From: Phycisphaerales bacterium
Lineage (GTDB): Bacteria; Planctomycetota; Phycisphaerae; Sedimentisphaerales; Anaerobacaceae
Direction: 5' to 3'
DNA length: 40,817 nucleotides
Assembly (NCBI GenBank): GCA_020343675.1
Contig: CP070806.1
Span: 2,933,203-2,974,019, forward strand
Shown: positions 1 through 8,623 of the stretch, piece after piece
How the letters are laid out: every line of letters starts with the position of its first letter
Position numbering within the stretch: position 1 is the stretch's first letter
Made by a program: the position numbers and the translations under genes
Notes under the pieces: generated by a model
Database searches by the model: none
Seen by the model: the letters and a program-made list of their open reading frames with translations, nothing else
What the model was told of the DNA's origin: nothing

Positions 1-1344
1 GGGGCTGAGCATCTCCTGCATTCCAGGCCCGCCCTTAGGGCCCTCATGTCGGACAACAACGACGTCACCTGCCTTGACCCTGCCGGCCAGAATACCTTCA
101 CAGGTATCCTCCTGGCTCTCGAAGATGACAGCCGGGCCGGTGTGGGTAAGCATGGATTCGGGAACGCCGGCAGTCTTGACGACACAGCCATTCGGAGCAA
201 GATTACCGCTTAGAATTGCCAGGCCGCCCGTTCTCGAATACGGCTTGTCGAGCGTATGGATAACCTCTGTGTCCTTGATCTCGGCCCCGGCGATGTTTGC
301 GCCAAGTGTCTTGCCGGTCACTGTGACGCAATCGAGGTTGAGTAAATCCGGGATTTTACTGACCTCGCCAAGGATGGCGCTGATGCCGCCGGCGGCGTCC
401 ACGTCCTCGACGTGAACCTTGCTGGAGGGCGAGACCTTGCAGATGTTCGGGCATTTGGCCGAAATCGCATTGATCCGTTCCAGGTCGTACTTGATGCCCG
501 CCTCGTTGGCGACGGCCAGCGTGTGCAGGACGGTGTTGGTCGAGCCACCCATCGCCATATCCAGAACGAGGGCGTTATCCAGCGATTTCCGATTGATGAT
601 ATCCAATGGCTTGATGTCCTTTTCAATCAGGGTCATGATCTGTTTGCCCGTTGCCTTGTAAAGCTGCTGGCGTTTCGGGTCGATGGCAAGAATCGTTCCG
701 TTGCCGGGAAGGGCTATTCCAACCGCTTCGCACAGACAGTTCATCGAATTGGCGGTGAACATCCCCGAACAGCTCCCCTGCCCCGGACAGCCTGTCCGCT
801 CAAGTTCCTTCAACTGAGCTTCGTCGATTTTGCCGGCGTTGAATTCGGCGACGCCCTCGAATATGCTGATCAGGTCCACCGTCTTTGCGTTGTTCGTTTT
901 GCCCGCGGCCATAGGCCCGCCCGAGACGAAAATCGTCGGGATATTGAGCCTGACGGCGGCCATCAGCATTCCCGGGATGATCTTGTCGCAGTTCGGGATG
1001 CACACTAGACCGTCGAAGCAATGGGCCCGGATCATGGTCTCGACCGAATCGGCGATGATTTCGCGTGAGGCCAGAGAATACTTCATGCCGGTGTGGCCCA
1101 TGGCAATCCCATCGCAGACGGCGATCGTATTGAACTCAAACGCAGCCCCGCCCGCGCCGCGGATGACGGACTTGACCACCTGCGCGACCGTATTGAGGTG
1201 GACATGCCCCGGCACAATCTCACAAAAACTGTTGGCAACGGCGATGAACGGCTTGCCGATGTCGGCATCGTTCAGGCCGCAGGCGTGAAGCAGAGCGCGA
1301 TGTGGAGCACGCTGGAAACCTTTTTTGACAGTGTCACTTCTCAT
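1..1344 (-). CDS. ilvD: Dihydroxy-acid dehydratase, C-terminus cut by window edge
   Basis: Dehydrates 2,3-dihydroxy-3-methylbutanoate and its isoleucine-pathway homologue to the 2-keto acids, a cytosolic step of branched-chain amino acid synthesis that uses an Fe-S cluster and Mg2+. Reading the minus strand from ATG at 1344 gives 448 uninterrupted codons. Family signatures are visible: CDGIAMGH with Cys77, PNCDKIIPG with Cys119, and [18 protein letters not shown] around residues 183-200. These carry the expected cluster cysteines. The family is usually about 555-570 residues, so roughly the last 110 lie beyond position 1. A GGAG lies about 10 nt upstream of the start. The gene is divergent from the lipoprotein pair that starts at 1513. 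No other ilv or leu gene is visible. Confidence 0.95.
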   Translation of the reverse strand, partial: MRSDTVKKGFQRAPHRALLHACGLNDADIGKPFIAVANSFCEIVPGHVHLNTVAQVVKSVIRGAGGAAFEFNTIAVCDGIAMGHTGMKYSLASREIIADSVETMIRAHCFDGLVCIPNCDKIIPGMLMAAVRLNIPTIFVSGGPMAAGKTNNAKTVDLISIFEGVAEFNAGKIDEAQLKELERTGCPGQGSCSGMFTANSMNCLCEAVGIALPGNGTILAIDPKRQQLYKATGKQIMTLIEKDIKPLDIINRKSLDNALVLDMAMGGSTNTVLHTLAVANEAGIKYDLERINAISAKCPNICKVSPSSKVHVEDVDAAGGISAILGEVSKIPDLLNLDCVTVTGKTLGANIAGAEIKDTEVIHTLDKPYSRTGGLAILSGNLAPNGCVVKTAGVPESMLTHTGPAVIFESQEDTCEGILAGRVKAGDVVVVRHEGPKGGPGMQEMLSP

Positions 1345-1436
1345 AATCTCGTATCTCCGAATGTGTGTTGAAAATCGTCCAAAAACGGAAAACGGTCATT
1401 CTACCGGCCGAGGGAACGCGAATAAAGAAAAATCAG

Positions 1437-1464
1437 TTGTCCGGCAGGGCCGAAAACATATAAT
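1437..1464 (+). promoter_or_regulatory. Sigma-70-type promoter for the lipoprotein pair
   Basis: TTGTCC at 1437-1442 is followed by a 16-nt spacer and a perfect TATAAT at 1459-1464. It lies about 50 nt upstream of the ATG at 1513, in the 168-bp spacer between ilvD and the first lipoprotein gene. The spacing and the consensus -10 box make it one of the clearest promoters in the window. It is a sequence match only. Confidence 0.6.
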
Positions 1465-1512
1465 AAACGCCAGAAAGTGCCTGTACGATGAGAACTTGCG
1501 GGAGCGTCGATC

Positions 1513-2532
1513 ATGTGGAAACTCAGAATTGACTGTATGACAAAGGGAATTGCCGTTTGCGTATTATTCATGACGGCCGGCTGTGGCGACCTTTCCAGGA
1601 AACCGGCCCCGGCCGCAAGCAAGCCCGACGAACAAGGACCACTCACAAGGCTGGCATTGAAGTTCGCGCCCGGGGATTCAACAACGTACAGGGTCACCAG
1701 GGAAACAGACAAGAGTGTCGAGTGGGAAGGCCCGGCATCAAACAGGCCGAAGGGCTTCACGGGAGGCCACACGGGCAGCAAAATCGAAATGGCCTTCACT
1801 CAACACATACAGAGCGCAGACGGCGCGGGCAGTGCAGCCGCAAGGATTACAATCACGCAGCTCAAGTATCTGGCCACGGTCAAAGACCACGCTACTATGG
1901 ATTTCGACAGTTCCAGGGAAAAAGACCTGAGCAGCCCCCTGGGCAAGCTGATCGGGCAAAGCTACATCGTCGAGCTGACGGCCTCGGGGCAGGTCTCGAA
2001 GGTGATCGATGCCACAGAGGCCCGGGCGGCCGTCATGGGCGACTCCGCTGCTCACAAGACCGCTTCAAATCTGCTCTCGGCCGAAACGATCAAGCAATTG
2101 CACGCGATTTCACCCCTGCCCGCCGCCGACAAGAACCAACTGCAAACGGGGCAGACCTGGAGTAGCCTGGAGAGCTTTTCCTTCGACCTGATGGGAGCCA
2201 AAGCGTACGAGAAGATCTATACGCTCAAGGAAATCCGGGAGGTGGAAAACCGCCGGATTGCGATAGCCCGGATGGAAGCTGTCCCTTCGGCGGAAATGGC
2301 AAAGGAACTGCACAAAGAGCAGAACGCCGCTTTCTTCTCGAACATGTTTGACAATACCGAAACCTTTACCGGAGATTTGAAGCTGGATCTGACGGACGGC
2401 AAAGTTGAACAATGGAGCGAACAGCTCCTGACGGAATGGTTTATCGTGGATCCCAATCCGAAAGACCCGCAGCAACCCGCCGCACTGAGAATGACGGCGA
2501 CCCGTCTGCACAGCATCGAGCGAACTGATTAG
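1513..2532 (+). CDS. Predicted lipoprotein of unknown function (tandem copy 1)
   Basis: A 339-residue exported protein. The N-terminus has basic residues, a hydrophobic stretch (about residues 10-22) and a lipobox-like TAGC with Cys24, followed by a Pro/Ala-rich linker, so it is probably a lipid-anchored periplasmic protein. The rest looks beta-rich with no motif I can name. It shares features in the same order with the next gene: an aromatic/acidic W(E/D)xP patch near residue 80, a GQTW(S)S element near 214-218 and YTLKEIR near 235. The two are therefore probably tandem paralogues. GGAG at 1501-1504, 8 nt before the ATG, supports this start; Met9 is an alternative. A good promoter lies upstream. 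Function unknown. Confidence 0.8.
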   Translation: MWKLRIDCMTKGIAVCVLFMTAGCGDLSRKPAPAASKPDEQGPLTRLALKFAPGDSTTYRVTRETDKSVEWEGPASNRPKGFTGGHTGSKIEMAFTQHIQSADGAGSAAARITITQLKYLATVKDHATMDFDSSREKDLSSPLGKLIGQSYIVELTASGQVSKVIDATEARAAVMGDSAAHKTASNLLSAETIKQLHAISPLPAADKNQLQTGQTWSSLESFSFDLMGAKAYEKIYTLKEIREVENRRIAIARMEAVPSAEMAKELHKEQNAAFFSNMFDNTETFTGDLKLDLTDGKVEQWSEQLLTEWFIVDPNPKDPQQPAALRMTATRLHSIERTD

Positions 2533-2595
2533 GGCCGCGCTATCGTTTGTGACACGCGGCTTCTTGTCCATGAACGGAGCTTGAAAGGAACGAAG

Positions 2596-3588
2596 TTGAA
2601 AACCGCGCCAATCCTTATGACGGTTGTCGTTCTCACCGCTCTTGCAGGCTGCGAGCCGGCGGCCTGGCAAAAGCAACCGCTGGGCAAAGAGAAGTATCTT
2701 CTGACCATCGACTTCCGGGCCAGCCAGACGCTGCGATACAAATTCGTCTCCAGCAGAGAGATGACCGTCGGCTGGGACGCGCCGAAAAACGCATTCGGAT
2801 CAGGCAGACGCACCGAGAATAAATCCTCCGAATCGGTGGAAATGGTCGTCTCCTACACGCCGGTCGAGATAGACCCGTACGGACTCACCACCATCAGGGC
2901 AGCCTGCGAGTCGGTGAAAGTCACGCGAAGCAGAGGGCCGCGGCAGGACGTGGTCGAGAGCTTCGCGGGCAGAACGTTCGAGCTTGCCGTCGGGCCTACG
3001 GGCAGAATAGAAGATTACTCGCAACTGGATGAGCTGATCAAAGAGATCGGTGAAAAGGCATTTCGGACAAGCACCGAGCACGGCAGGATCAAGGAGCCCG
3101 ATATGATAAACGATTTTGTCGCCACCCAGTGGTTTCTCTGGGACGCGGTTTCCAGCATCGAAGAGCCCGCCAAGGGGGTCGCCGTCGGACAGAGCTGGCG
3201 CTCGAAGCTTTCGGTGCCGACGCCGATGGTTATGCGAAAAGCCCGCGACGTCACCTACACGCTCGACGAGGTCCGTCCCGGTGAGAACGGCCAGCTCGCC
3301 GTGATAGACAGCTCCTACCGGCCCGCCGACTCGGCCCCGCGTCAGTGGCCGATACCGTATTCCGGGACATTCCAGGTGGCCGGGGCCTTCGGATTCTACG
3401 GGAACTACCAGGTGCTCGATTTGCAGGGCCAGGGGCAAGAGCTGTTCAATATCGACGCCGGCAGAACGGAAGAATACAGCCAGCATTACCAGATGCGCTT
3501 GAAGGCTTCTTTGCTGTTCCCTCTGCCCGGAGCGAGTCCCAGAATAACAATCGACCAGAACATAACAATGAGGCTCCTCGAGGATTAG
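2596..3588 (+). CDS. Predicted lipoprotein of unknown function (tandem copy 2)
   Basis: A 330-residue exported protein with a short signal peptide ending in the lipobox LAGC (Cys19 from this start). It resembles the preceding gene in layout: WDAP near residue 60, SVEMVVSY, GQSWRS near 200 and YTLDEVR near 220. I chose TTG at 2596 because AAAGGA at 2584-2589 sits 6 nt before it. An in-frame TTG at 2581 would add five residues and still leave a valid signal peptide, but its GGAG is too close. An internal ATG at 2617 would cut the signal peptide short. It follows copy 1 by 63 nt, probably in one operon. No catalytic motif seen. Function unknown. Confidence 0.78.
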   Translation: MKTAPILMTVVVLTALAGCEPAAWQKQPLGKEKYLLTIDFRASQTLRYKFVSSREMTVGWDAPKNAFGSGRRTENKSSESVEMVVSYTPVEIDPYGLTTIRAACESVKVTRSRGPRQDVVESFAGRTFELAVGPTGRIEDYSQLDELIKEIGEKAFRTSTEHGRIKEPDMINDFVATQWFLWDAVSSIEEPAKGVAVGQSWRSKLSVPTPMVMRKARDVTYTLDEVRPGENGQLAVIDSSYRPADSAPRQWPIPYSGTFQVAGAFGFYGNYQVLDLQGQGQELFNIDAGRTEEYSQHYQMRLKASLLFPLPGASPRITIDQNITMRLLED

Positions 3589-3635
3589 GTTTCATTCGCC
3601 GGGAGCTCTCGGACAGGACAAGTTGGCGGATACAC

Positions 3636-4169
3636 ATGACAGAACGTGAAAACTTATGGGCGCCGTGGCGCATCGGATATATCCAGGGCCTGAGCAAAGA
3701 CCCTTCGTCGGCCAAAGAGGCAGACGAGTGCTTCATCTGCCGCAATCTCCAGACGCCCCGGGATGACGACAAGAACCTCGTGCTGTGGCGCACCGGCAAG
3801 AACATCGTAATTCTGAACCGTTTCCCCTATAACAACGGGCATATGCTCATAGCGCCGGTCCGGCACATCCCCGACCTCAGTGACGCCGACGATGACGAGC
3901 TGACCGAGATGATCAAGCTGGTCAGAGAATCGCAGAAGGCACTGTCGCTGGCGATCAAGCCGCACGGCTTCAACGTCGGTATGAACTTCGGCCGATGCGC
4001 CGGGGCGGGCCTGCCCGGGCACGTACACGTCCACGTCGTGCCCCGATGGGACGGTGACACGAACTTCATGGCCGTATGCGGCGATACCGACGTGATCAGC
4101 CAGAGCCTGACCGAACTGCTCAAGCTGCTAAGGCGCGTAACCACAGAACACCACCTGCCTGGATTATAG
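3636..4169 (+). CDS. HIT-family protein, Ap4A hydrolase/phosphorylase-like
   Basis: A 177-residue cytosolic enzyme of the histidine-triad family that cleaves nucleoside phosphate anhydrides such as diadenosine polyphosphates. The triad is clear: His129, His131 and His133 in HVHVHVVPRW, with the middle histidine as the expected nucleophile. It is preceded by GFNVGMNFG (111-119) and followed by GDTNFM, the pattern of the Fhit/Ap4A-phosphorylase branch. ECFIC (31-35) is a short CxxC often seen at the N-terminus of this branch. GGCGGA at 3625-3630, 5 nt before the ATG, fixes the start. The same frame is open upstream but overlaps the lipoprotein gene. The exact substrate cannot be told from sequence. 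Confidence 0.9.
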   Translation: MTERENLWAPWRIGYIQGLSKDPSSAKEADECFICRNLQTPRDDDKNLVLWRTGKNIVILNRFPYNNGHMLIAPVRHIPDLSDADDDELTEMIKLVRESQKALSLAIKPHGFNVGMNFGRCAGAGLPGHVHVHVVPRWDGDTNFMAVCGDTDVISQSLTELLKLLRRVTTEHHLPGL

Positions 4170-4239
4170 AAGTGTGTGTTGCCAAGCGTGAAGCGCCGAG
4201 CATCCAGGAAAGCTCAAGATACGCTGCACCAGATACGAG

Positions 4240-5352
4240 ATGCGAAAGATGTCCGACGAGCTCAGTAGTTACGCGGTGACGGAAAGGACCAGCCGGAGGC
4301 GGGCCGTCGCGGAAGAGCGGCACCCGTATCGCTCGGACTTCGAGCGCGACCGCGACCGCATCATCCACTGCTCGGCATTCCGCCGGCTCGAAGGCAAGAC
4401 GCAGGTCTTCGCCCCGGGCCTCGACGACTACTATCGAACGCGCCTGACTCACAGTATCGAGGTCGCACAGATAGGAAGAACCATCGCAAAAGGATTACGC
4501 CTGAACGAAAGTCTCGCCGAGGCGATCTGCCTGGCCCACGACCTGGGGCACCCGCCCTTCGGCCACGCCGGCGAAAAAGTGCTCGACGAATTGATGAGCG
4601 AATTCAGCGGATTCGAGCACAACCGCCAGACGCTACGCATCGTCGATCTGCTTGAACATCCGTACTCGGGCTTCATGGGCCTGAACCTGATGTATGAAAC
4701 GAGGCTGGGCCTGGCCAGGCATCGCAGCACTTACGACCAGCCCCAGGGCGACGGTTTCGACGAGGCAAACGCTTCGCTCGAAGGCCAGATTGCCGATGTC
4801 GCCGACCGCATCGCCTACAACTGCCACGACCTCGAAGACGGCATGAGGGCCGGGCTTATCGCGGGCGAGCAACTCAAGGGCGTGCAGATTTTCGCCGAAG
4901 CGCAGGACCGCATAAACGCCGAGGCAATCAAGGACCGGACGATCCGCAGAACCAGAACCGCCAAAGCCATCATCGACAGACTCGTCGGCGACTGCCTCGA
5001 TGCAAGCAGAAAGATTCTCGCCGAGACTAACGTGAAAACTGTCGAAGACGCCTGCGCAAGGGCCGAGAATTTGATTCTGCTTTCCGCCCAAAGCGATGCA
5101 CAGCTCGCCGAGCTCGAAGGATTCCTGATGAAGAATTTCTACCTGCACGAATCGCTGCTCGGGACGGCCGAAAAAGTCAGGCAATGGCTCGGGGAGCTTT
5201 TCGAGACGCTTTGCCGTTCTCCCGAACGGATGCCCCGCTATTTCCAGCGGTTTATCCCTGAGCAGGGCCTGGAGCGAGCGGTCTGCGATTATATTGCCGG
5301 CATGACTGACCGATTCGCCTCCTGGATGCTCAACGAAATCCGCGAGCAGTGA
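4240..5352 (+). CDS. dgt: dGTPase-like HD phosphohydrolase
   Basis: A 370-residue cytosolic enzyme expected to hydrolyse dNTPs to deoxynucleosides and triphosphate, trimming dNTP pools. The metal-binding HD motif is complete: His71 in RLTHSIEV, His100-Asp101 in AHDLGHPPFGH, and an Asp near 189 in VADRIAYNCHDLED. The N-terminal FRRLEGKTQVF (47-57) is typical of the family, and the length fits the shorter, non-E. coli type. ATG at 4240 is used, with Met4 at 4249 as an alternative; neither has a strong ribosome site. It lies 70 nt after the HIT gene, so two nucleotide-cleaving enzymes are neighbours. Preference for dGTP over other dNTPs is not predictable. Confidence 0.9.
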   Translation: MRKMSDELSSYAVTERTSRRRAVAEERHPYRSDFERDRDRIIHCSAFRRLEGKTQVFAPGLDDYYRTRLTHSIEVAQIGRTIAKGLRLNESLAEAICLAHDLGHPPFGHAGEKVLDELMSEFSGFEHNRQTLRIVDLLEHPYSGFMGLNLMYETRLGLARHRSTYDQPQGDGFDEANASLEGQIADVADRIAYNCHDLEDGMRAGLIAGEQLKGVQIFAEAQDRINAEAIKDRTIRRTRTAKAIIDRLVGDCLDASRKILAETNVKTVEDACARAENLILLSAQSDAQLAELEGFLMKNFYLHESLLGTAEKVRQWLGELFETLCRSPERMPRYFQRFIPEQGLERAVCDYIAGMTDRFASWMLNEIREQ

Positions 5353-5392
5353 AGAGTCCTTCAACTAAGCTCAGGATAAACTCTGCGACGGG

Positions 5393-5980
5393 TCAATCCA
5401 GCTCTGTCAGGTAGATATTTCGAAACCGGTATTGTCCACCGCCGGGGACTTCGGCTTGCAGGCCGATGTATCCGATGGCAGGCTCGCCGAGGCCGTCCGC
5501 TTCCCAGGCGGGTTTGCCGTTTATCTCCAATGAGGTTTTCGAGCCGCAGACCGTGAGCTTGAATCGATTCCACCGGCCATCCTTGACGAGTCCCTCGCTT
5601 TTCGCCCCTTGCAGGTCGCCCAGATTGCCCTCCATGCCCCGCCGCAGGTTGACTTGGTAGCGTCGCGGCCAGGGGCGACTCTGGGGAATCGAGTCATAGC
5701 GGAAGTACACGCCGCTGTCCCACTTGTCGTCCCGAAGGGCCTTCCAGTCAAACTCCAAAATGAAATCGCCGTATTTCTTCTCGGTCTGCACCAGGCCGTT
5801 GCCCGCTTTGAGCAGGATCTCGCCGCCGTCAACCTCCGCCTCGCACGTGATGAGGGTCCAGCCGTCTAAAGTCTTTCCGTCAAACAAGGCCACACGTTTT
5901 GCCTTGGGCTCAAAGACCGAGCATGATGTCAAGAGTACCACCCCAGCCATTATTCCGTAAGATGCGTTCGATGCTTTCAT
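5393..5980 (-). CDS. DUF1080 (3-keto-disaccharide hydrolase family) lipoprotein
   Basis: A 195-residue exported lipoprotein with a signal peptide ending at LTSC (lipobox Cys near 20). The body matches the DUF1080 fold, a concanavalin/LamG-like jelly roll: LFDGKTLDGW at the start, YGDFILEFDWK, DSGVYFRY, and a terminal strand in which a network of aromatic and Arg residues ends in YRFRNIYLTEL. Members are very abundant in planctomycetes and some act on 3-keto glycosides. I chose ATG at 5980 because GGAG lies 6 nt upstream and the signal peptide starts there; the frame is open a further 54 nt. It is divergent from the secreted beta-propeller gene, with an operator-like repeat between them. The substrate is unknown. 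Confidence 0.88.
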   Translation of the reverse strand: MKASNASYGIMAGVVLLTSCSVFEPKAKRVALFDGKTLDGWTLITCEAEVDGGEILLKAGNGLVQTEKKYGDFILEFDWKALRDDKWDSGVYFRYDSIPQSRPWPRRYQVNLRRGMEGNLGDLQGAKSEGLVKDGRWNRFKLTVCGSKTSLEINGKPAWEADGLGEPAIGYIGLQAEVPGGGQYRFRNIYLTELD

Positions 5981-6018
5981 AACGTCTCCAATAGCGCGAC
6001 TCCGGTCATACTGCACGT

Positions 6019-6040
6019 TCAATTGTTCACGCACAATTGA
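6019..6040. promoter_or_regulatory. Operator-like perfect inverted repeat
   Basis: TCAATTGT at 6019-6026 and ACAATTGA at 6033-6040 are perfect 8-bp reverse complements separated by 6 nt. The site is in the 126-bp spacer between the divergent DUF1080 and beta-propeller genes and ends 1 nt before the -35 box at 6042. Size, symmetry and position fit the binding site of a dimeric repressor. No regulator gene is next to it, so the protein is unknown. Confidence 0.5.
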
Positions 6041-6041
6041 T

Positions 6042-6070
6042 TTTACAGGTATTAAATTGCATCTTACAAT
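6042..6070 (+). promoter_or_regulatory. Sigma-70-type promoter for the beta-propeller gene
   Basis: TTTACA at 6042-6047, a 17-nt spacer and TACAAT at 6065-6070, each box one mismatch from consensus. The start codon is at 6107, leaving a leader of about 30 nt. It directly follows the inverted repeat at 6019-6040. Confidence 0.6.
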
Positions 6071-6106
6071 GGATTACAAGAAAGATCGTCGTGATGAGGA
6101 ATAAAG

Positions 6107-7363
6107 ATGAAAACAAAACGGATCATGATTGCAGCGCTGCTTGTTGCGTCGTTTGCATGCGCCGCATCGTCAGGAACTCATGACGTCGCAGACGGTTCCA
6201 ACTGGCCCGAGTTTCACGGCCCTGGCCGGACGAACATATCCCCCGAGCGAGACCTCTTGAAGCAATGGCCCGAGGGCGGGCCGCGTCTGCTCTGGACGTA
6301 TGCGCAATGCGGCAAAGGGTATTCCGGCGTAATCATCGCCGAGGGAATGATTTTCACCGCCGGTGATTTTGGCCGCGAAGAGATGCTCCTGGCACTCGAT
6401 ACGGATGGCACATTGTTGTGGAGGTCGTCCAACGGCGACGCATGGCGAGGGCCCAGCCCCGGCTCGCGCGCCACGCCGACCTATACCGACGGCGCCATCT
6501 ATCACATGAATCCCGCCGGCAGGCTGGCGGCATACGAGGCACGGTCGGGCAGGCAACTCTGGGCCGTGGACCTCAAGAGCCGCTTCGAGGCAAGGCACGG
6601 CATCTGGGCCTTCGCCGAGAATGTCATTGTCGATGGAAAGAAGGTCTTGTGCATGCCCGGCGGGCCTAAGGGTCGCGTCGTCGCTCTGGACAAACGCACG
6701 GGCCAGACCCTTTGGGCCAATACCGAGATTGAGCACTCCGCGGCTTACTGCTCGGGCGTCGTCGTGACGTACGGCGGCGTGCGCCAGTTGATTACCATGA
6801 CGCAAAGATCGGTGGTGGGCGTGGATGTCGAGGACGGGCGGCTTGTCTGGTCCGCACCGTTCGTGCCGACCTCGCCGCAGAACGCTCTGACACCAGTGTT
6901 CCGGGACGGCTACGTGTTCGTCGCCTGTGGACACTCCTCGGGCGGAAGCCTGATGAAAATCGATCCGGCTTCGCGCACCGCCTCGACCGTATGGCATCGT
7001 CCGGACCTGGACGACTGCCACAGCGGGGCGCTGCTTGTGGACGGAAGGCTGTACGGCTGCGCCTGCCGGATGGGCGGAAGGAGTTTCTACTGCATCGACT
7101 TTCTAACCGGCGAGACAATCAGGCTTGACAAGACGATGGGCAAGGTGGGCATCACCTGCGCCGACGGCATGATCTACGCCCTGAACCATCGGGGCACGAT
7201 GTCCCTTCTGGCCATCATCCTCGGCGGTTTCGAGACGGCCGGTCGGTTCGAGCTTAAGAAAAAACCGACCAACTCCTACCTCGCCCATCCCGTAGTCTGT
7301 GGTGGAAGACTCTACATCCGCTGCAACCAGGACCTCTACGCCTATGATGTGCGCGCGAATTGA
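6107..7363 (+). CDS. Secreted PQQ-binding-like beta-propeller protein
   Basis: A 418-residue exported protein. The signal peptide (MKTKR, then a hydrophobic stretch to about residue 20) is followed by NWPEFHGPGRTNISPE, the usual opening of planctomycete secreted PQQ-like propellers. Repeated blade motifs then follow, of the type ALDTDGTLLW, AYEARSGRQLWAVDL, ALDKRTGQTLW, VDVEDGRLVW and YCIDFLTGETI. The fold is BamB/quinoprotein-like; I see no clear quinone-dehydrogenase active site, so it may bind a ligand or act in polymer processing. A GAGGA lies about 7 nt before the ATG. It converges with dus, 47 nt beyond its end, and shares its upstream spacer with a DUF1080 gene, which suggests a joint carbohydrate role. 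Confidence 0.85.
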   Translation: MKTKRIMIAALLVASFACAASSGTHDVADGSNWPEFHGPGRTNISPERDLLKQWPEGGPRLLWTYAQCGKGYSGVIIAEGMIFTAGDFGREEMLLALDTDGTLLWRSSNGDAWRGPSPGSRATPTYTDGAIYHMNPAGRLAAYEARSGRQLWAVDLKSRFEARHGIWAFAENVIVDGKKVLCMPGGPKGRVVALDKRTGQTLWANTEIEHSAAYCSGVVVTYGGVRQLITMTQRSVVGVDVEDGRLVWSAPFVPTSPQNALTPVFRDGYVFVACGHSSGGSLMKIDPASRTASTVWHRPDLDDCHSGALLVDGRLYGCACRMGGRSFYCIDFLTGETIRLDKTMGKVGITCADGMIYALNHRGTMSLLAIILGGFETAGRFELKKKPTNSYLAHPVVCGGRLYIRCNQDLYAYDVRAN

Positions 7364-7410
7364 ACTGGCGATTATATCGCGGACATGACCGGCGGGTTAG
7401 CCCCGAGATT

Positions 7411-8421
7411 TCACCAGTCCGTGCTGGAATGCGTATCCGTGTACCATGTGTCGATGGCGGCCTCGACTTCGGCGCGGGTTTTGGCCTTCATGAGAGACAT
7501 CTGCACCGGTTTGCGTTTGGGGTGACGGCAAACGTAGCCGACGACGAACTTGCGGAATTTGCGGACCGCCCTCTTTTCAGGATGACCCTGCAGCATTCGC
7601 TCGAAATGTTCGAGCATGACGAGCCGCTGCTCAGCCAGATCGGGAGGCGCCGGCAGAGGGCGATTCTCCCATGCACATCGCAGATCGCGAAAGATCCAGG
7701 GATTGCCGACGGCGCCCCGGGCAACGATGAAGCCGTCGAGTCCGGTCTTCTTCATTAGTTCGACCGTGGCGGCCGGATCGAAAATGTCACCACTGCCGAC
7801 GACGGTCGCATTGGGAAAGCGGCTCTTCACCGCGGCCGGGAGGCCCCAGTCGGCTTTGCCACGGTACCGCTCGGAAACGGTGCGGCCGTGAATAACGAGG
7901 CCATCGACACCGTGCTCGATCGAGCGGGTCACGATCTCCCAGAAACTGTCCAGCGACTGAGGTTTATGATCCACCCCGATGCGGAGTTTCATCAGGACGG
8001 GACAGACGACGGCATCGCGAACTGCCTTTAGGGTATCGATGACCGTGTCCGGGTCGTTGAGCAACGCCCCGCCGCGCCCCCGCTGCAGGACTTTGGGGGC
8101 CGGGCAGGCAAAATTCAGATCGATGACGTCATATCCGGCGGCCACAAGATCACGGGCGGCCGTGGCTATGGTCGCAGGCGTCCTGCCGATGATCTGCGCG
8201 CCCACAGGGTGTTCATCGGCGCCGGGGCGAAAGCAGGCCTTGCGCAGGACGCGGGGATTTGCCGCACTCTTGTCCAGAATCATATCGGCCATCGTAAAGG
8301 GACAGCCGAACCGGCGGGCGAGCGTGCGCATGGCGTAATCGCTGTAGCCGCTCAGCGAGGCCTGGAAGAAGGGCACGTCCAGTGTCAGGCTGCCGAGTTT
8401 GAGACCGACGGAGCTACGCAT
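7411..8421 (-). CDS. dus: tRNA-dihydrouridine synthase family protein
   Basis: A 336-residue flavoenzyme of the Dus family, which reduces specific uridines in tRNA to dihydrouridine using FMN and NADPH. Visible signatures are AGYDVIDLNFACPAPKV (residues 95-111) with the expected catalytic Cys106, RGRGGALL right after it, VLMKLRIG, the VIHGRTVSERYRGKADW stretch (near 175-190), VVGSGDIF and FIVARGAVGNPWIF. The order and length fit the DusB/NifR3 branch. The usual N-terminal APMAG is replaced by QASLSGYSD, still in the FMN-binding position. AAAGGG 4 nt before the ATG supports the start. Which tRNA position it modifies is not clear from sequence. Confidence 0.92.
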   Translation of the reverse strand: MRSSVGLKLGSLTLDVPFFQASLSGYSDYAMRTLARRFGCPFTMADMILDKSAANPRVLRKACFRPGADEHPVGAQIIGRTPATIATAARDLVAAGYDVIDLNFACPAPKVLQRGRGGALLNDPDTVIDTLKAVRDAVVCPVLMKLRIGVDHKPQSLDSFWEIVTRSIEHGVDGLVIHGRTVSERYRGKADWGLPAAVKSRFPNATVVGSGDIFDPAATVELMKKTGLDGFIVARGAVGNPWIFRDLRCAWENRPLPAPPDLAEQRLVMLEHFERMLQGHPEKRAVRKFRKFVVGYVCRHPKRKPVQMSLMKAKTRAEVEAAIDTWYTDTHSSTDW

Positions 8422-8623
8422 ATTCCCTTTGTGGCCCGGCTGTTTTCATCTTACGTAACTCCTGCAATACTCAAATTGCCCGAGATTCCTGATCGGCCCG
8501 CGTATTGTGACATCCGATTCGTCCGCCGTCAACCGCCTCGAACGCGATAATCCCGCCGATCAAAGCAGGTGACATTCTTGAAGGCAGGTTATGCCCCCCA
8601 TCACAGCGACCCCGTTTTCCGGG

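Noticed and set aside
1381..1410. CGGT/ACCG hairpin followed by T-rich sequence upstream of ilvD, as an attenuator
   Set aside because: The stem is only 4 bp and there is no leader peptide rich in Leu, Val or Ile codons.
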